A DNA stretch of 64,000 nt, taken from contig CAJNYU010001720.1 in assembly GCA_905331475.1 (NCBI GenBank), positions 111,427 to 175,426 on the forward strand. The letters run 5' to 3'. The translations under genes and the position numbers were made by a program. Position 1 is the stretch's first letter; each line of letters starts with the position of its first letter. Shown here piece after piece: positions 14,201 to 27,600 of this stretch. The DNA comes from Rotaria socialis. Taxonomy: Eukaryota > Rotifera > Eurotatoria > Philodinida > Philodinidae. Below the pieces are notes generated by a model that saw nothing but the letters and a program-made list of their open reading frames with translations, did no database searches and was not told the origin of the DNA.

Positions 14201-15965
14201 GATGTCAATATGAAACATATAGTGAACAAGAAAAAGTTTCATCAAGATGTGTATTTGCCATACATGAATTTGAAATTCGTGATCGTTTATTAGCAAGATC
14301 AGAAATAAATAAATTTTTATATTTATATACAACTGAAGCTGCACCAAGACGAACATATGCTGATATGGTATGAGATATCAAATTTTATACTTTTCAATTG
14401 TTAGTCATACGTAATCTTTGCTTTTATTTAGTTGGCTGTAAAAATTCTTATTACAAAACCTGAAGGTTACGTGATGAAAACTGCAGATGATGATTTTGAA
14501 AATAGTGTTGAATCAAAATCATCATCAGAACCACTGGAATGTGAAATAAAAGTATCATTACAACCATTGAGAATTAACATTGATCAAGTAACAGAAGACT
14601 TATTTTAATAAAAAACTAAAATAAATTTTTGTTTCTATTAATATTTAGGATACACTTGTATTTATGAGAAATTTTTTTGTTAATTTAACAAATACTACAA
14701 ATAATAGAGAAATATCAGCAGCAATATCAGGTAAAACACAATATCTGACTTATATAATTCTATTAAACTTTTTTGACAAATAAAGTAAAACTCAAAATTC
14801 TATTTCGACTTTCGTATTATCAAAATTTTAGACTCTAAAATAGATAAGTATTAATAAATAGAACTTATTTTATTCAAACAAAATATCGATTAATTAAGTT
14901 TCATTATCATCGAAAACTTCAAAAATATATAATTAATGATTTATTTTCTTATTATTTTTAGTGACTGAGCAAAATCTAAATAGTACAACTACTGAATATC
15001 CATTATCATCATTAGATTCCGATCTAAGTTCATCACCATTGTCACGTACTACATCGTCTCCAACATTAAACGCAACAACAACAGCAACAACAACAAACGA
15101 CTCATCACAATCATCGAGTTCATCTGTGTTTATAAAACATTTTGTTTTTTCACCTGCTTGTACAATTCGTATTGATTATCATGGAAAATTACGTAATGAA
15201 CAATTGTTTGAATCAGGACCTCTTTTACATTTACTTATTGGCTTAGCACAATTAGCTAAAGTTGACATTTATTTAAAACGAATATCATATAAAAATGGTT
15301 TATTGGGTTATGAAAAATTGCTAAGATTTCTATTAAATGAATGGTTAAATGACATACGTCCAACTGATGTCATCAAAGGCATTGTACCATTATCATCTAT
15401 ATCACAAATAGTTATTGGTATAAAAGATTTATTTTATTTACCAATTGATCAATATCGTCGTGATGGCCGAGTTTTTCTCGGTATACAACGTGGTGCATCA
15501 TCATTTACGACAAGTACAGCTTTGGCATTAATTGAATTAAGTAGCCAACTTGTACGTTGTGCTCATTTGGCTGCATTATTATGTTTTGAACTTGTTTCAT
15601 CTTCAACAACACTAAACGATGAACCAATATCTACATCGTCGTCAGCGTCATCATCATCACAAGCAATCATGGTACGAAATCATCAACCACCCAATGATAT
15701 ACGTGAAGGTGTTACCTATGCAGTTAATGTTTTTCGACAAAGTTTTAATACAACATCACATCAATTAAAAACTGAAGCACAATTAGGACGACGACGAAAA
15801 GGCTTTTTAGGTGTTGTTGGCGGTTTACTAAGACAAATGCCATCGGTTGCTATACAACCGATTGTAACAACAACAAAAGCAGCAGAGAATGTACTTGTTG
15901 GAGTTAGAAATCAAATTGATCGTGATAAAAGAAACGATGATAAAGAAAAATATCGAAGTGAATAA
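5226..15965 (+). CDS. ATG2: ATG2 autophagy lipid-transfer protein, complete, 33 exons
   Basis: ATG2 is a bridge-like lipid-transfer protein that feeds lipids from the ER to the growing autophagosome, acting with ATG9 and WIPI proteins. Exon starts and ends: 5226-5399, 5461-5629, 5693-5839, 6684-6786, 6841-7045, 7111-7290, 7340-7436, 7957-8145, 8198-8299, 8347-8424, 8483-8729, 8791-8965, 9452-9577, 9629-9778, 9837-9919, 9984-10147, 10204-10279, 10342-10644, 10724-11060, 11455-11617, 11683-11942, 12215-12321, 12372-12464, 12522-12672, 12728-12964, 13022-13067, 13127-13341, 13392-13596, 13933-14014, 14082-14367, 14432-14587, 14649-14730, 14962-15965. They sum to 6192 nt, 2063 residues, close to human ATG2A/B. 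Landmarks: chorein N-terminus (MPWQSFIPW, QEKLSLDQLSVDL), IYGGSDF region, INKFLYLYTTEAAPRR, LRINIDQD, and C-terminal IRIDYHGK, GLLGYEKL, LLNEWLNDI, QYRRDGR, IQRGASSF. No break was found. Confidence 0.96.
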
Positions 15966-18228
15966 AGAGAAATGAGCGAAAAAAAGTATATATATATATT
16001 ACTATTCTTTATTTCTTCGCTTGATTTTTTTTTAAATAAACTTGTATGTTTTGTAAATCCTTATTTTCATTGACGTGTTTGTTTGTTTTTTCGCTGCTCT
16101 CTTTTGCATCTTATTCTATCGGCAATGAGTGTTTGTAAAGAGTTTTTTTTCTTTTCTTTCATATAAAAAACAAGAAATCCAAAGCAAAATCATTTCATTT
16201 GATCGTGATTGTCAATTAAAATGATTTGAAATCAAAACGTAATTTGGCATGTCAATAAACAAGGATAGGCGTTTATATTCTTTTAAAATTTTTTTCAAGT
16301 ATCTTTTTGTTGTGAATATCCTGAGGATATGAGATTACTACACTCGAATGTCAACTTTTTTATCTTCCCTTGAGAAAAGAATTCAAGCGTCAGAGGACAG
16401 GTCATTTTTGTTAAACTAGAATCCATGAATGACTACATGAATAGAGATGAACTTTGTACTGTAGAAAATAAAAGTCATATCATCTTAAAGAAATAGTTTT
16501 ACAAATGATTCGTACTTCGCAGTAATCAGTGATATACGTATTCTTTTTTAAATAGATCATTTCATTCAGAACTTCAGAGGAATTTTATTCTTAAAAGTAA
16601 AGTTTTTATCATCAATCTAATCTTGTACAGTATACTGAAACAATAAAAATAATGATAGTTTGTTACAATTATCTGCTGAAGAGAAATGATCTATATAATT
16701 AGTTATGAAGAATTTGCAAAAATATGATTTAAAGTAAATATCGTATGTACTCGTGGTCAATTTACATTTGTGTGTGTCACCACTAGTATAATGCTATCCA
16801 AAACTGTGGCGCCGACCGTGCACTGTGTCTGGATTTATAAAAAATATTCTTTTTATTTTTGTTTTACTTTTAATCCACAAATCACTTCCTTTTTAATAAG
16901 GAATAATTTTCGATAATCACAATTCAGATATACTAGCTGTTTTTCTGCAAGCTTCCGATTGAAGTGATAGTATTCTAAAAATTATGATGTTCAAATATCA
17001 AAACCAAAATATAGTAAAAGAAAAGAAAAGCTAACATAGATAGAATCAATATAATGCGTATGAGAAGTTCCATTTTTTCTCTTCTTATTTATGATATTTC
17101 ATGTACAATTACGTATCGTTAGTAATATAATTTGAGATCATGCAAGATTCAAGTGAATTTAAATGTTTCACTATATTGAGTGTGCATCATTCTGACTCAT
17201 TTTTAAAGTTCGTTAGTAAATTCATAGTTAACTTCTATACGCCATGAAAATGTGATTCAGAATAAACAAATAATAGTAAATATTTCGATCGCATTTCTCT
17301 TTTCTGTACTTCGTAGAAAACTAAACTTTCAACTTAATATAACTTTGCATCGCCATATATTTGAATATCGGTATTATTTTTTTTTTCTTGAAAGATTTCT
17401 ACAATTTAATATATGATTATTGAAAGAAAGAAAAAAAAGACATAATGATCATAATTGCACAGTATCAATTATGATATGAATTGCATTTTTTGAATAGATT
17501 TCTCAATGATTGGTTAGTAAGTTATAGATATCCTTCATTTAAGAATTAAAATCGTAAGAAAATAACTGTTTTCAATGCCATATTATGAGCATGAATTAAT
17601 AGCAATCGAAGTTTTCATTCATTACAAAATATCGATCGAATTATCTATTCAAGAATCGAATATTGTATCGTGCACGTTAATCTTTGATGAAGTATCCAAT
17701 CATTTTCTGTTTTGAAACCACTGAAAAGATATTTATTTGAAAACTATCATTTTCTCATGATGAATATGTATCGTTTTCTTTTCAATGAAAAGAATCGTCG
17801 GAGCAAAGAGTTATAATTGTTTCTTCACTTATTCAGTCTGTCTGATATCATTATCGACAGTGTTCCTTTTTTTTTCTTTTTCTATTCAATTCGAATGAGA
17901 CTACCTGTTGTGAGAAAGAGAGTCTTTATACATTCATTCTTTATATACATATAATGAGCATCGACATGTATATTGTCATCAATGGTAGAATGATAAAATG
18001 CCAGTAAAGACGATTGTATACACTTTAATGATCAAATAATGATTGTGATAACCTGTTTTTCAATTCATCGTTGGAATGTCATATCACTTCTTTGCTATAT
18101 GAATTTATATGTTCTGCTTTTCATTCTCTCATTTTTTTTTCGTCTTTCTTATGTGTGAGAACGACGACAATGATGGCCATTAGTCAAATTATTCGTCGTC
18201 GATGGCACCCGGGTATCGATTGTTCTGT

Positions 18229-18253
<25 letters not shown>
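18229..18253. repeat. (TC)n microsatellite
   Basis: Uninterrupted TC dinucleotide run about 340 bp upstream of the zinc-finger start codon. A second run follows at 18384-18407. A spurious reading frame crosses both on the minus strand. Confidence 0.9.
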
Positions 18254-18259
<6 letters not shown>

Positions 18260-18383
18260 TGGTCATTAAATATTGCGGGCGGCAGATAAACGGCGACATT
18301 CTCAACACCCATGTCTTTATGATCTGCTATGACAGTTAGAAGGATGATGATTAAGCAAACAGAAGTGTTCTCTCCTTCTCTCT

Positions 18384-18407
18384 TCTCTCTCTCTCTCTCT
18401 CTCTCTC
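18384..18407. repeat. (CT)n microsatellite
   Basis: Second CT run, about 180 bp upstream of the zinc-finger start codon, separated from the first by about 130 bp of non-repetitive sequence. Confidence 0.9.
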
Positions 18408-18587
18408 GATATTCCTTCGAAAAGGGAATATATACGTATATAAATGAATGAATATGAATACAATAAGCAACTAGACGACAAGATTGAAAGAGAATATACA
18501 AATGAGACTTTGATGATGGTACATAAATAAGACTACGACTAATCCAATCAGTTCAAAAAATAAAATAGAAGAAAAGACTTTTTGACA

Positions 18588-19766
18588 ATGTTATCTTTAC
18601 TTACTTCATCTTCAACATTAAAACAAAATCATCATCATCATCACCATCAATGCACAGAATGTCGAAAATCATTTGCAACTCATAGGTAAATATCGGTTTT
18701 TATTTAATTTAATTGAAATTAAAAACAAAATTTTTTCTAGCGGGCTTAAACAACATATGCATATACATAAAACAATCAAACCCTATACATGTGAAGTAAG
18801 CTGAAAAAAAGGAATAAAAATTTTTACTATTTAAAAATTAAACATTTTTTTCTATCCTTCTAATACGAAGATTTGTTCAAAAGCTTATACTCAATCATCA
18901 AATTTATGTCGCCATAAACGGATTCATTCTCGTGAAATAAAATGTCCCACTTGTTTAATAACATTTCCAAATGGCCAATATTATGTTCGACATAAAAAGA
19001 CTTGTTTAGTTAATAACGATGGTAGTGAAGAACATAAACGTAAAGCTATTGGTGCTGCTGCTACACAAATGTATCACTCACTATCAATTAATTCAACGAA
19101 AGAAAGTTCAGAACCACCAACACTACCACTTGAAACATGGGCGATTTTACATAAACAAATTTTATTTCATTTTTATCAACAGCAACAACAGCACCAGCAA
19201 CAACAACAAGAGCAAATTATATGTGACACGCCACTTGATTTAACTGTACCGAAAAAAACATCCATTGAAGATGAATCAAATAGTAGTAGTATGATATCAG
19301 ATGAAGAAGATGATGATGATATTGATGAAAAACAACACATTGAACAACATCACCAACAACAAAATCGTTTAAATGGAAATAATTATTACGAATGTGAATT
19401 TTGTTCAAAACAGTTTCCTCGTGCTGCAAATTTAACACGACATTTAAGAAGCCATACAGGTGAACAACCTTATACGTGTTTAATGTGTACAAGATCATTT
19501 AGTATATCATCAAATTTACAAGTATGCTAACAAATCTTTTATTTAAAAACAAAATTCACGATAGAATTATCTTGATAATTCAGAGACATATTCGAAGTAT
19601 TCATCATAAAGAACGACCCTATGGATGTAATGAATGTGGGAAACGTTTTGGACAACAAACAAATCTTGATCGTAAGTTTATTGTTTAATTAAATATATTT
19701 TATTTTTCTTTCGTTTGTATTCTAGGACACATGAAGAAACATATCATCAATATATCTCACAACTGA
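18588..19766 (+). CDS. C2H2 zinc-finger transcription factor, EVI1/PRDM16 (MECOM)-like, short form
   Basis: Nuclear DNA-binding regulator. Five exons: 18588-18685, 18741-18795, 18871-19521, 19584-19671, 19726-19766, joining to 310 residues. Order of parts: a His run; finger [17 protein letters not shown]; finger [17 protein letters not shown]; a CCHC-type finger ending RHKKTC; a Gln-rich stretch; PLDLT at residues 172-176; an acidic Asp/Glu block; then three C-terminal fingers with [24 protein letters not shown] and [10 protein letters not shown]. The finger sequences and two-cluster order match EVI1/PRDM16, whose PLDLS-type motifs recruit the CtBP corepressor. Vertebrate EVI1 has about seven N-terminal fingers and PRDM16 also a PR/SET domain. 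Only three N-terminal fingers and no PR domain are visible here, so either the gene is reduced or upstream exons were missed. A start just before the first finger is the only ATG I could place. Confidence 0.82.
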
Positions 19767-22700
19767 GAATGAATACGTTCAGTTTTTTTCCACATTATCT
19801 CTAGCATATTAATCGAGTTGTTTAATATAAAAGCTGCCGTTTTAGATATCATTTTTTTACAGTATATTGACATCTTTTTAATCGAGTTTTTCTTCTTTCT
19901 TTTTTTTACGTATACTCAGTTTTTGTTCATATTAATAAATATTGATTTTGAATTATTAATAAAAAAAAATATATATATAGTTGATATTATGAAATGGACC
20001 TACTACGTAAAATGACTCACAAATAGATATATTATATCCCATAATATTACAAAACCAAAAATGGTTTTTCATGAAAAATTCTTATTAAAAAAAACACAGA
20101 ATTTCTTTGAAATTTTATGATCAGGTATAACTTTTTCGGAGCCTTTTGTTAGTTATTAGAAAATTTTTATTTGGCTAAAATTAAGTGTAAAAACATTTAT
20201 TGCAATAACATTGTAATGATTTTTATTAAAACATTCCAGAATTTTTCAAATAAAATACATAACAAAAGCAAAATTATTCTATCATTTAACCCTGTAGTCT
20301 TGATTTCGTTTGTACCATCGAATTGTTTCATTCAGTCTTGTACCAAATGATACTTTTCATTTTTCATTCCAGAGTATTTGCTACTTTACTTTTCGTAATA
20401 CAATATTGCATTTGTGTAAATGGTCTTGTCTTATCATATAAATATAATATCGGCTTTTTGGGTTTTTAACCAATTAAAATTTTCCTAATGTCATTTAGCT
20501 ATAGTTACCTAGTGTAATTAATTGATTTTATGGTTGAACATCATAAATTGCCGTTGTATTTTCTCAATCAAAATTCATTTAACTAATCTTAAGGATTTAT
20601 TAATGAATTTTTGAATGAATTTTACAATATGTTGTCATCGTCTATAAACGTGAGTCAAATGTGCAATAGCATAATATAATTTTAAACTAATAACCGAAGT
20701 GTTAATAAATAATCAAGCTGCAACTATGAGTGTTACTGATGAATTGATTGGATTAACAGCATTTTTTTCTTAAAAACTTTTCAATGGGTGTTTCATCATA
20801 GACTATTAATACTGGTATGAATAATTTGTATCATATACTCAAGTTGTCCCAAAAACTGATTATTTCTCAGGAAAAATTCGATTTAATGCATGCAATCCTA
20901 TTAGCAAATGAAGTATCAATTTCAGTTTGAACAGAACAGAAACTTAAATTGTTTTCTTATCAAATACACACATATTTTTTCAAATTTTGGTTAGTAACAT
21001 GAACTACATGTATACTATACTATTTTGCGATTAAATATTTGTTACAATCAATGATTAATCTGGAAATGTAGAATTGTATACGTGTTTTGTATTCGCCATC
21101 GTATTGATTCGATCAATATGCATTATTTTACCTTTTCAATATGTTTTTGGATAATGACTGAATAATGTAGTGTCAATGAGTCGATTCTCATTAGTAATAA
21201 CAAAACCATTCTTGGTACATTTCGATTACGATGAATCAATTGATATTTGTTTTAGGGATTATTCTATAAGTTTTGATAGTACCCTAAAGAATATTTATTA
21301 TATTAGATCATTCTCTCGCATTGAAATATTTACTACGGTAGTTTTAAATTAACTGAGAGTTTTATGAAAGATATATCCTTAACGGACCTTCTAACAGATT
21401 TTTTTTTCAATTAACATAGATGAAATAGTTTCAAAACGCATTGATCAAAAAAGTAAAATTGATACATCAGAAAAATACTCATCAGAGAGATTTAAGGATG
21501 TTCACAACATTTATGGTTTTCATATTGTTTTGATGAGAAAATAATAACACTCATCGATGAACAAAATACGTCTATGCGTTTTCGCATTTTAACGAAAGAC
21601 TTGTTGTTCTCATTAATGTTAACTAAATACATGTTTACATCTGAATCCGTTGATAGTAGGTGTAATTTCGTACGATTCTTATAGATCAGCAAAAGTTGAA
21701 TTTGAAGGCTATTATTCTTGTTGTTCTTTTACAAAATGAATTGCTTAAACGAATTCAACAACATTATACCTTTATTACAAGCATCTTTTCATTTTGTATT
21801 TGAGTATCATGGACTAATACATATTAGCTACAGATATATTAGTCAGTTGTGATTTTTAGGAAAACTACTATTAACATATTTATATTTGACATAGGTCATC
21901 AAAACATCTTATAAAAACTGCGATGTTGGTCAATTGAAATGACAACATATTGATTATTGGATTTTATCAAAACTAATTGATAGTGTAGTTTTTTTGTAAC
22001 ATTAACCATTAATACTTGAGAATTTTAGGTTTATATGATCATATTCGATAAGTAATAAAGAAGACCGATATGAAACTAATGAGGATGTTTCTTTATGCAT
22101 CAGGCTTTGAGCGTTATGAATATGATCGTGTCAGATATATGTTATTCTCAATCATATAATAGAACAGTTCATTACTTCTTTGACAATTAACGTCTGCGCT
22201 GACAATAATTTATAAAACATATCGACGCGTCGCTTATCTCTCATGCTTCTTTATTACCACATAAAGAGTAACACGAATTTTTAAAAAACCATAATTATAT
22301 TGTTTATTGTATAGGATGCTCACATTTTTTGTTCAACTTCATTTCGTTAATTTCGAATAACTCGTTTGATATTAAATATGATGTGAGTTGACTTGATTCG
22401 GTAGTACTCTTGAATCCCATATGGCAATTATCATTGACATTTGATTGTAAAACAGTTTATTGTCACTCTGAGAATAGACAGATAGTTCTTAACTGCAACC
22501 AGAATTTATGGCTCAGGTAGATCGAAATTTTCAATCTAGATCTAATGTTTTGGCAATCAAATCTTCGTGTATCATCAAACAATTCAAGATCTAATGCTTG
22601 CTTATGGATAAATTTTGTCGCTTTTTACCACATAGTTAATCTCCTAGTTGTTCTGATGTCCATCTGCATTCAATAAGATTGGTATTCAAGAGACCTTTGA

Positions 22701-23483
22701 CAAATACATTCAATTCTTACAGTGAATATTTTAATCGAATACGCAATAAGTTTCGTTGGGCAAGATGCACGGACAAAAACATGGCTATGATTCGTTACAC
22801 ATGAATAGTGAATTTTCCATTCACAATAGGATAAGAATTGATTACTATATAGAAATGCCTATGTCTACTATTATCAGTATTATTTATTCTGCATATTTTT
22901 ATGAGAGTCAGACTTATTAATTCGATCAATTTTTATCTCAAACCAAATCAACACAACGATACGGTATTGGTTGGTAACCTATAGTGCAGCATTCATGTTT
23001 CTACAATCTAATGCAAGAAATAAATTATTTTTTAAGTATTTTTCACTAGATAGTTATAGTTCTATCGTCAAAGTTGTGCTGTATTTATCATCTAATTTAG
23101 TTATAAATCCGTATCCTACGGGATGACATTTACGACGAAATAGAGCGTGTTTATTAACTTTTTTTTATTAACTTTTGATAAGAATGCGAAGAAAACTGTA
23201 TTCAATATTGACTGTTATGTGCTTCAAACTACTGCTATCATTACAATGTTTATTTGAAATATGAGTCATTCTCTTGCTGTTTCTACAGGAAATACGCTCT
23301 CTTGCTTTCAATTTTCTTTATTGACAAACGAACATGAATAAGATTTCTCTTGCAACAAGGAGGCAATGAATGACGTCTTTCTCTTTTTTACTTTACTAAT
23401 ATATATAAAAGCCTCGTTCAATTTCAATTCATATCACTTGTTAACAGAACAATTATTATACAGATATAAATTTTCAAGCACAT
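19767..23483. other. intergenic, 3.7 kb
   Basis: AT-rich sequence between the zinc-finger gene and the Gly/His-rich gene. I found no frame with recognisable protein similarity, no RNA gene and no strong repeat. It includes a TATA box and a TGACGTC motif for the next gene at its right end. Confidence 0.45.
23371..23410 (+). promoter_or_regulatory. core promoter of the Gly/His-rich gene: CRE-like TGACGTC and TATA box
   Basis: TGACGTC at 23371-23377 resembles half to most of a cAMP-response element. A clean TATATAAAA follows at 23402-23410, about 75 bp before the ATG at 23484. A TATA box this good is rare in the window and supports the small gene downstream being real and regulated. Confidence 0.6.
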
Positions 23484-23714
23484 ATGGGTAGCGGTTATTC
23501 GAATTATCATTATCGCCCACGTTCTGGGCTACATCGTAATCCTCATTACATTGCTCCAGGCTATCGTTATCCTAATTATATGAATTCTGGCTTTGGATTT
23601 GATCCTCACCATCATCATCCTCATCATATGAATTATGGATTCGGTAACCATCATCATCATGGTGGCTTCGGTGGTGGCCACCATTTTGGAGGTGGCCATC
23701 ATGGGCATTGTTAA
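23484..23714 (+). CDS. 76-residue Gly/His/Tyr-rich protein, unknown function
   Basis: Intronless frame starting MGSGYSNYHY and ending GGGHHGHC. No signal peptide or membrane segment is visible. The N-terminus MGSGYS fits the MGxxx(S/T) pattern for N-myristoylation. The middle has Pro/Tyr/Arg-rich text and two HHHH clusters, and the last third is a GG(F)GGGHH-type repeat, so metal binding or self-association is possible but unproven. Support for a real gene: TATA box 75 bp upstream, TGACGTC motif further up, and an AATAAA signal at 23777-23782 just 63 bp after the stop. Similar short Gly-rich proteins are common in invertebrates as structural or antimicrobial peptides, but I do not recognise this one. 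Confidence 0.62.
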   Translation: MGSGYSNYHYRPRSGLHRNPHYIAPGYRYPNYMNSGFGFDPHHHHPHHMNYGFGNHHHHGGFGGGHHFGGGHHGHC

Positions 23715-23776
23715 TAAATTTTAATCAAGATACTTATTGCTTATTGATATGACATTGTACATTGTTTAGTTGTAAA

Positions 23777-23782
23777 AATAAA
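23777..23782 (+). terminator. poly(A) signal AATAAA of the Gly/His-rich gene
   Basis: Canonical AATAAA 63 bp past the stop codon, followed by a T-rich stretch. Confidence 0.6.
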
Positions 23783-24563
23783 TATTTATTTTATGAACAA
23801 ATCTTGTTTTATAAAAGACGCAGCAGTGAAAATTTTGAATTATTCTTTAGAGTTAAATAATCTGAGAAGCATTTAAAAGATTTTAGCATTGGTTCCATTT
23901 CCTAAGTTTTCATTTCTTTTTAATTAAAATTTCTTAATCACTGAAGTGCATAACTTCAATATTTTTTGAGTAAACTCATTCATGTAAGTCTCATTCTTAA
24001 AATGTCATACACATCTAGAAGTGGAAAAGAAAAATAAATAAATTTTGTTTTACTGAAATTCAAACTAGATTTGCAAAACACAAAACAAAAAAACATCAGT
24101 CAATGAAGTTTCTGTTGTATTTAAATATCATTAAATTATTGTGATCAAGATATTGAGCAATGGTTACTAAAAATAGTTTTTTTTCTCTGACTATTTTATT
24201 GCATGCAATAAAAGTAGACAAATATCATTGAAGGTTGTATCGAATTATATTAGTCATTGATAAGATTATGTGCGAAGGCCTATGTTTCCAATTCTGTGAC
24301 GAATGAAATCGGATCAGCATACATATATGCATGAGAGTTAATCGCAAATAAAATACAATTATTTGTGGAATGTATTTCATTCTTATATCGGTACATTCAT
24401 TTTGTCGCTTATTTCTATTTACACTGAAATCATACTTTAAATTCTCTTGGTTTTTTTGTTTGGATTTAGCAACAGAATATAAGACATCTATATGTTTATT
24501 ATTATTCAAGTGAGTAAATTTGAGAGTTTCATGAAAGAATCTATTGATTTAGTACAAAAATTA

Positions 24564-24572
<9 letters not shown>

Positions 24573-24607
<35 letters not shown>

Positions 24608-24608
24608 G
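24573..24608. repeat. compound (TA)n(GA)n microsatellite
   Basis: About 22 nt of TA repeats run directly into about 14 nt of GA repeats. Confidence 0.9.
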
Positions 24609-27600
24609 GACTTTCAATCTTATGTATTTAAATAACAAATATTGATTGTGATTTGGAATTCGATGTTTGTATCGAATTCGCCTTAGATGAATTCCCGTCT
24701 AGTCTACATATTTTTTTCTAATTATTTTTCAATGGAATGCATTATATAGATTAGACAGAGAAAAATGAATGTGTTCGATATCAAAAGAAACATTATATGA
24801 TGAATGGTATCGTGCTTGGATATATAATGCATTCTTTTTTATTCTTCTTCGGAATATGCTATACAAGGTGCCAGCATTGCTCAGCTGTGACACCACCCAA
24901 AAAACATATACAATAATAGAAAATAATGAATTCTATTGATGTACAAATATATACATATGCATATGTATTGAATTGAATTGTAAAAAGAAAATTTTTGCCT
25001 AAACACTTATTATATCATATGTGTGCAATAAAATTTATCGGTAAGTGAACATTAACTTAATGTCCCGAAGCAAATTAACAAAGATAGAATATGAATTCTT
25101 TCGCCTGTATTTGAGACATTGAGAAGAAAATTATTATTCGCAATAGCTTCAGAGAATGGTCATACATTAGGTTTTTTCCTCGTTAGAAAATATAAAAACC
25201 TGAAGCATTCGCTTCTCTATAATATATTAGCAGAACGGTCAAACATACTAAATTTCTTGGTGATGTCATTGATCATAGCAACTATTACCCAAATGAATTT
25301 CTGAATCGTTTTACAGTATACTTGATCATGCAAATTTAATCATATTAAAATAGAAGTTTGCATAAGATATGTAATCGTATCGTTTCTAACGCATAATTAA
25401 GTATTTCCCTAAACTGTTCGTTCTCTGAGATTTTCCCTTGTTGATGTTTAACGGCAAGACTATCGATTAATTTTAGTTTTACTTATACGATTCATATTAC
25501 ACATATGGTATATTAAGTAAACACTTATTATCGAACTGTTAAACTAATCATCACTCAAATTTTATTTGATAAAAAATACTAAAGAAGAGTCGATACAGAC
25601 GAAAAAACTCTTATACGAATGACATCTTCTCTTATGAATACAGATTCATCTAATTTATTAGTTTCTCATATAACATATGTTAACTAAACTAAAATGATGA
25701 TTTGATGTTTTTTTTTTATTCACTATTTTACTATACCGTATATATAAACGGTTGTTTATAATACGTAGAACATGATTTTGTACTATATAATATGATTAAG
25801 TTGATAATTGATTTATTGTAAAACAATAAATGAAAATCTATTTGTTATAAATTCAATTCTTTCAATGTTGTCCTAACTGATATATTGAACAGATGGTGTC
25901 GTTGGGTGTCACCATGTCTGTTGTTCATCATCACCATCGGTAGGCTGAACCATGGTGACACATTCAACAAACAGCATAGAACAAGCGAGTCGAGCGTGAT
26001 AATAGCTCAAGAGAAAGAGAATAAGGGGACAATAGATTCAATTAAATGCAGTAGTAGCAGCAGCAGTGACAACAAGCATCCCCCTAGTGTATGTATATGC
26101 GCTTTGTCATCGTACACATTTTTTCTATCAATACATTCAATAGACTGATCTATTGTTCAAACAAAAGAATTCACTTTCGCCTTGAAATTTCATACGAGTC
26201 CACGATAGTCGAACAATTAAATTGTCTCTGACCAACTTGTATATACACACAAGCATATGGATAAACATAGTGAGTAGATGTTTGTGAATGGAGTCGAGAT
26301 TGAATTATAGCAAGAAGTGATTTCATCAACCAGATGCCTACTCCATTGACCAGATAAGATTTACCCTATCACCATAATCATCATTTACAATGGTGATTGA
26401 TGTTCATTCAGACAATAGTTCAAAAAGATTGACTAGTTTGTCTATTTTGACATATGAGCTACCTTTGCTATCATTAATTTTCTTTTTTTCTTTTATGAAT
26501 AAATGCATGTTATTCTTCGTTCAAAAAAAAAGCAAAGGATCATCATCGTTTGATCGTCTTAGTATGGGGTATACACATATACGTACATACATACATGCAT
26601 ATAATACAAGTCTCTTGAAAGCAATTAAACCAGATGCTCTGTAAACGACCGGCTGATTGTATTTCAAGATCAAAACAGACATGATGTTCAATCAATGTGT
26701 GAAACACATTCATATATCATCGTCGCTCTGGAAAGCGAATGAATGACCATGAGAAAAGCAAAGGGCGGTCGTCATAATATTTATCTTGTATCATTAACAG
26801 ACAATCCATACACATATGTGAAGAGAAAAAGGAGGGTAACATTCTTTTTCCTATTTGTAATAGCATCAATAGACTGCAAGGCAAGTAGAAATTGCGTGTA
26901 TATAACAACTTTGTCTGACTGAGATCATTTTATACGTATGTATATAATCTTCTTATGATGAATTGTTAGGATAAATATCTTTTCTTTCTATTAACAATAA
27001 AATAATACTTTGTTTTTGCTTTAAATAAGAATTAACTTAGATATAAATAGTATTTTCAATCGTTCACATGTGAAATCGATTGTCCATAGAGAGGTACGTA
27101 TTATACACAGAGAGAAAAAGAAGAAAAAAGAAAATAAAAAGAAATCGATGCTAATCGAACCAAATGGAAATGGTCACTGCCTATTCGATAGAAGTCAATC
27201 TGTCCATTGTATAATCTCACGGGACTAGACTAGTCATGACTTCGTAAAAATGATGAATTTTTGATAATTCTACTTGACGCATTAGAGACAGACTCTTGAT
27301 CGACCGATTGCCTGATGTGTCCAGTTTCTTTTTATTTTAATCTCTGATGTGTACACGTGTGTACGCGTGGCATTTCATGTCGGCCAGCTCGAAAGAAAAA
27401 AAAACCCATTAAAAGAATACAAAGCATAGTACAACTATACATCCGGCAGCAGTCAGTTCATATGACTCGTAAGTCCGGTCAGACAGTAGGTAATGATCAG
27501 CGCGGTTGACCGTGAAAATGAGCTATATTCTCATTTTGACATTGTGAAAGAAAAAAAGAGCGAGCAAGAAAAATGCCAACTAAACTACCATTTTTCGAAA

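Larger units (their letters stand above)
15966..18587. other. intergenic between ATG2 and the zinc-finger gene
   Basis: 2.6 kb, AT-rich. An AATAAA at about 16035 is a plausible ATG2 poly(A) signal. No open frame with family resemblance was seen on either strand. Pure CT tracts appear near the right end, upstream of the zinc-finger gene. This interval should contain that gene's promoter. Confidence 0.5.

Noticed and set aside
18184..18501. 105-codon minus-strand frame with Arg-Glu repeats
   Set aside because: Translation of two CT/GA microsatellites; no conserved feature.
25885..26148. 87-codon frame with hydrophobic start and Ser run
   Set aside because: Begins at TTG, not ATG; no splice context or family resemblance.
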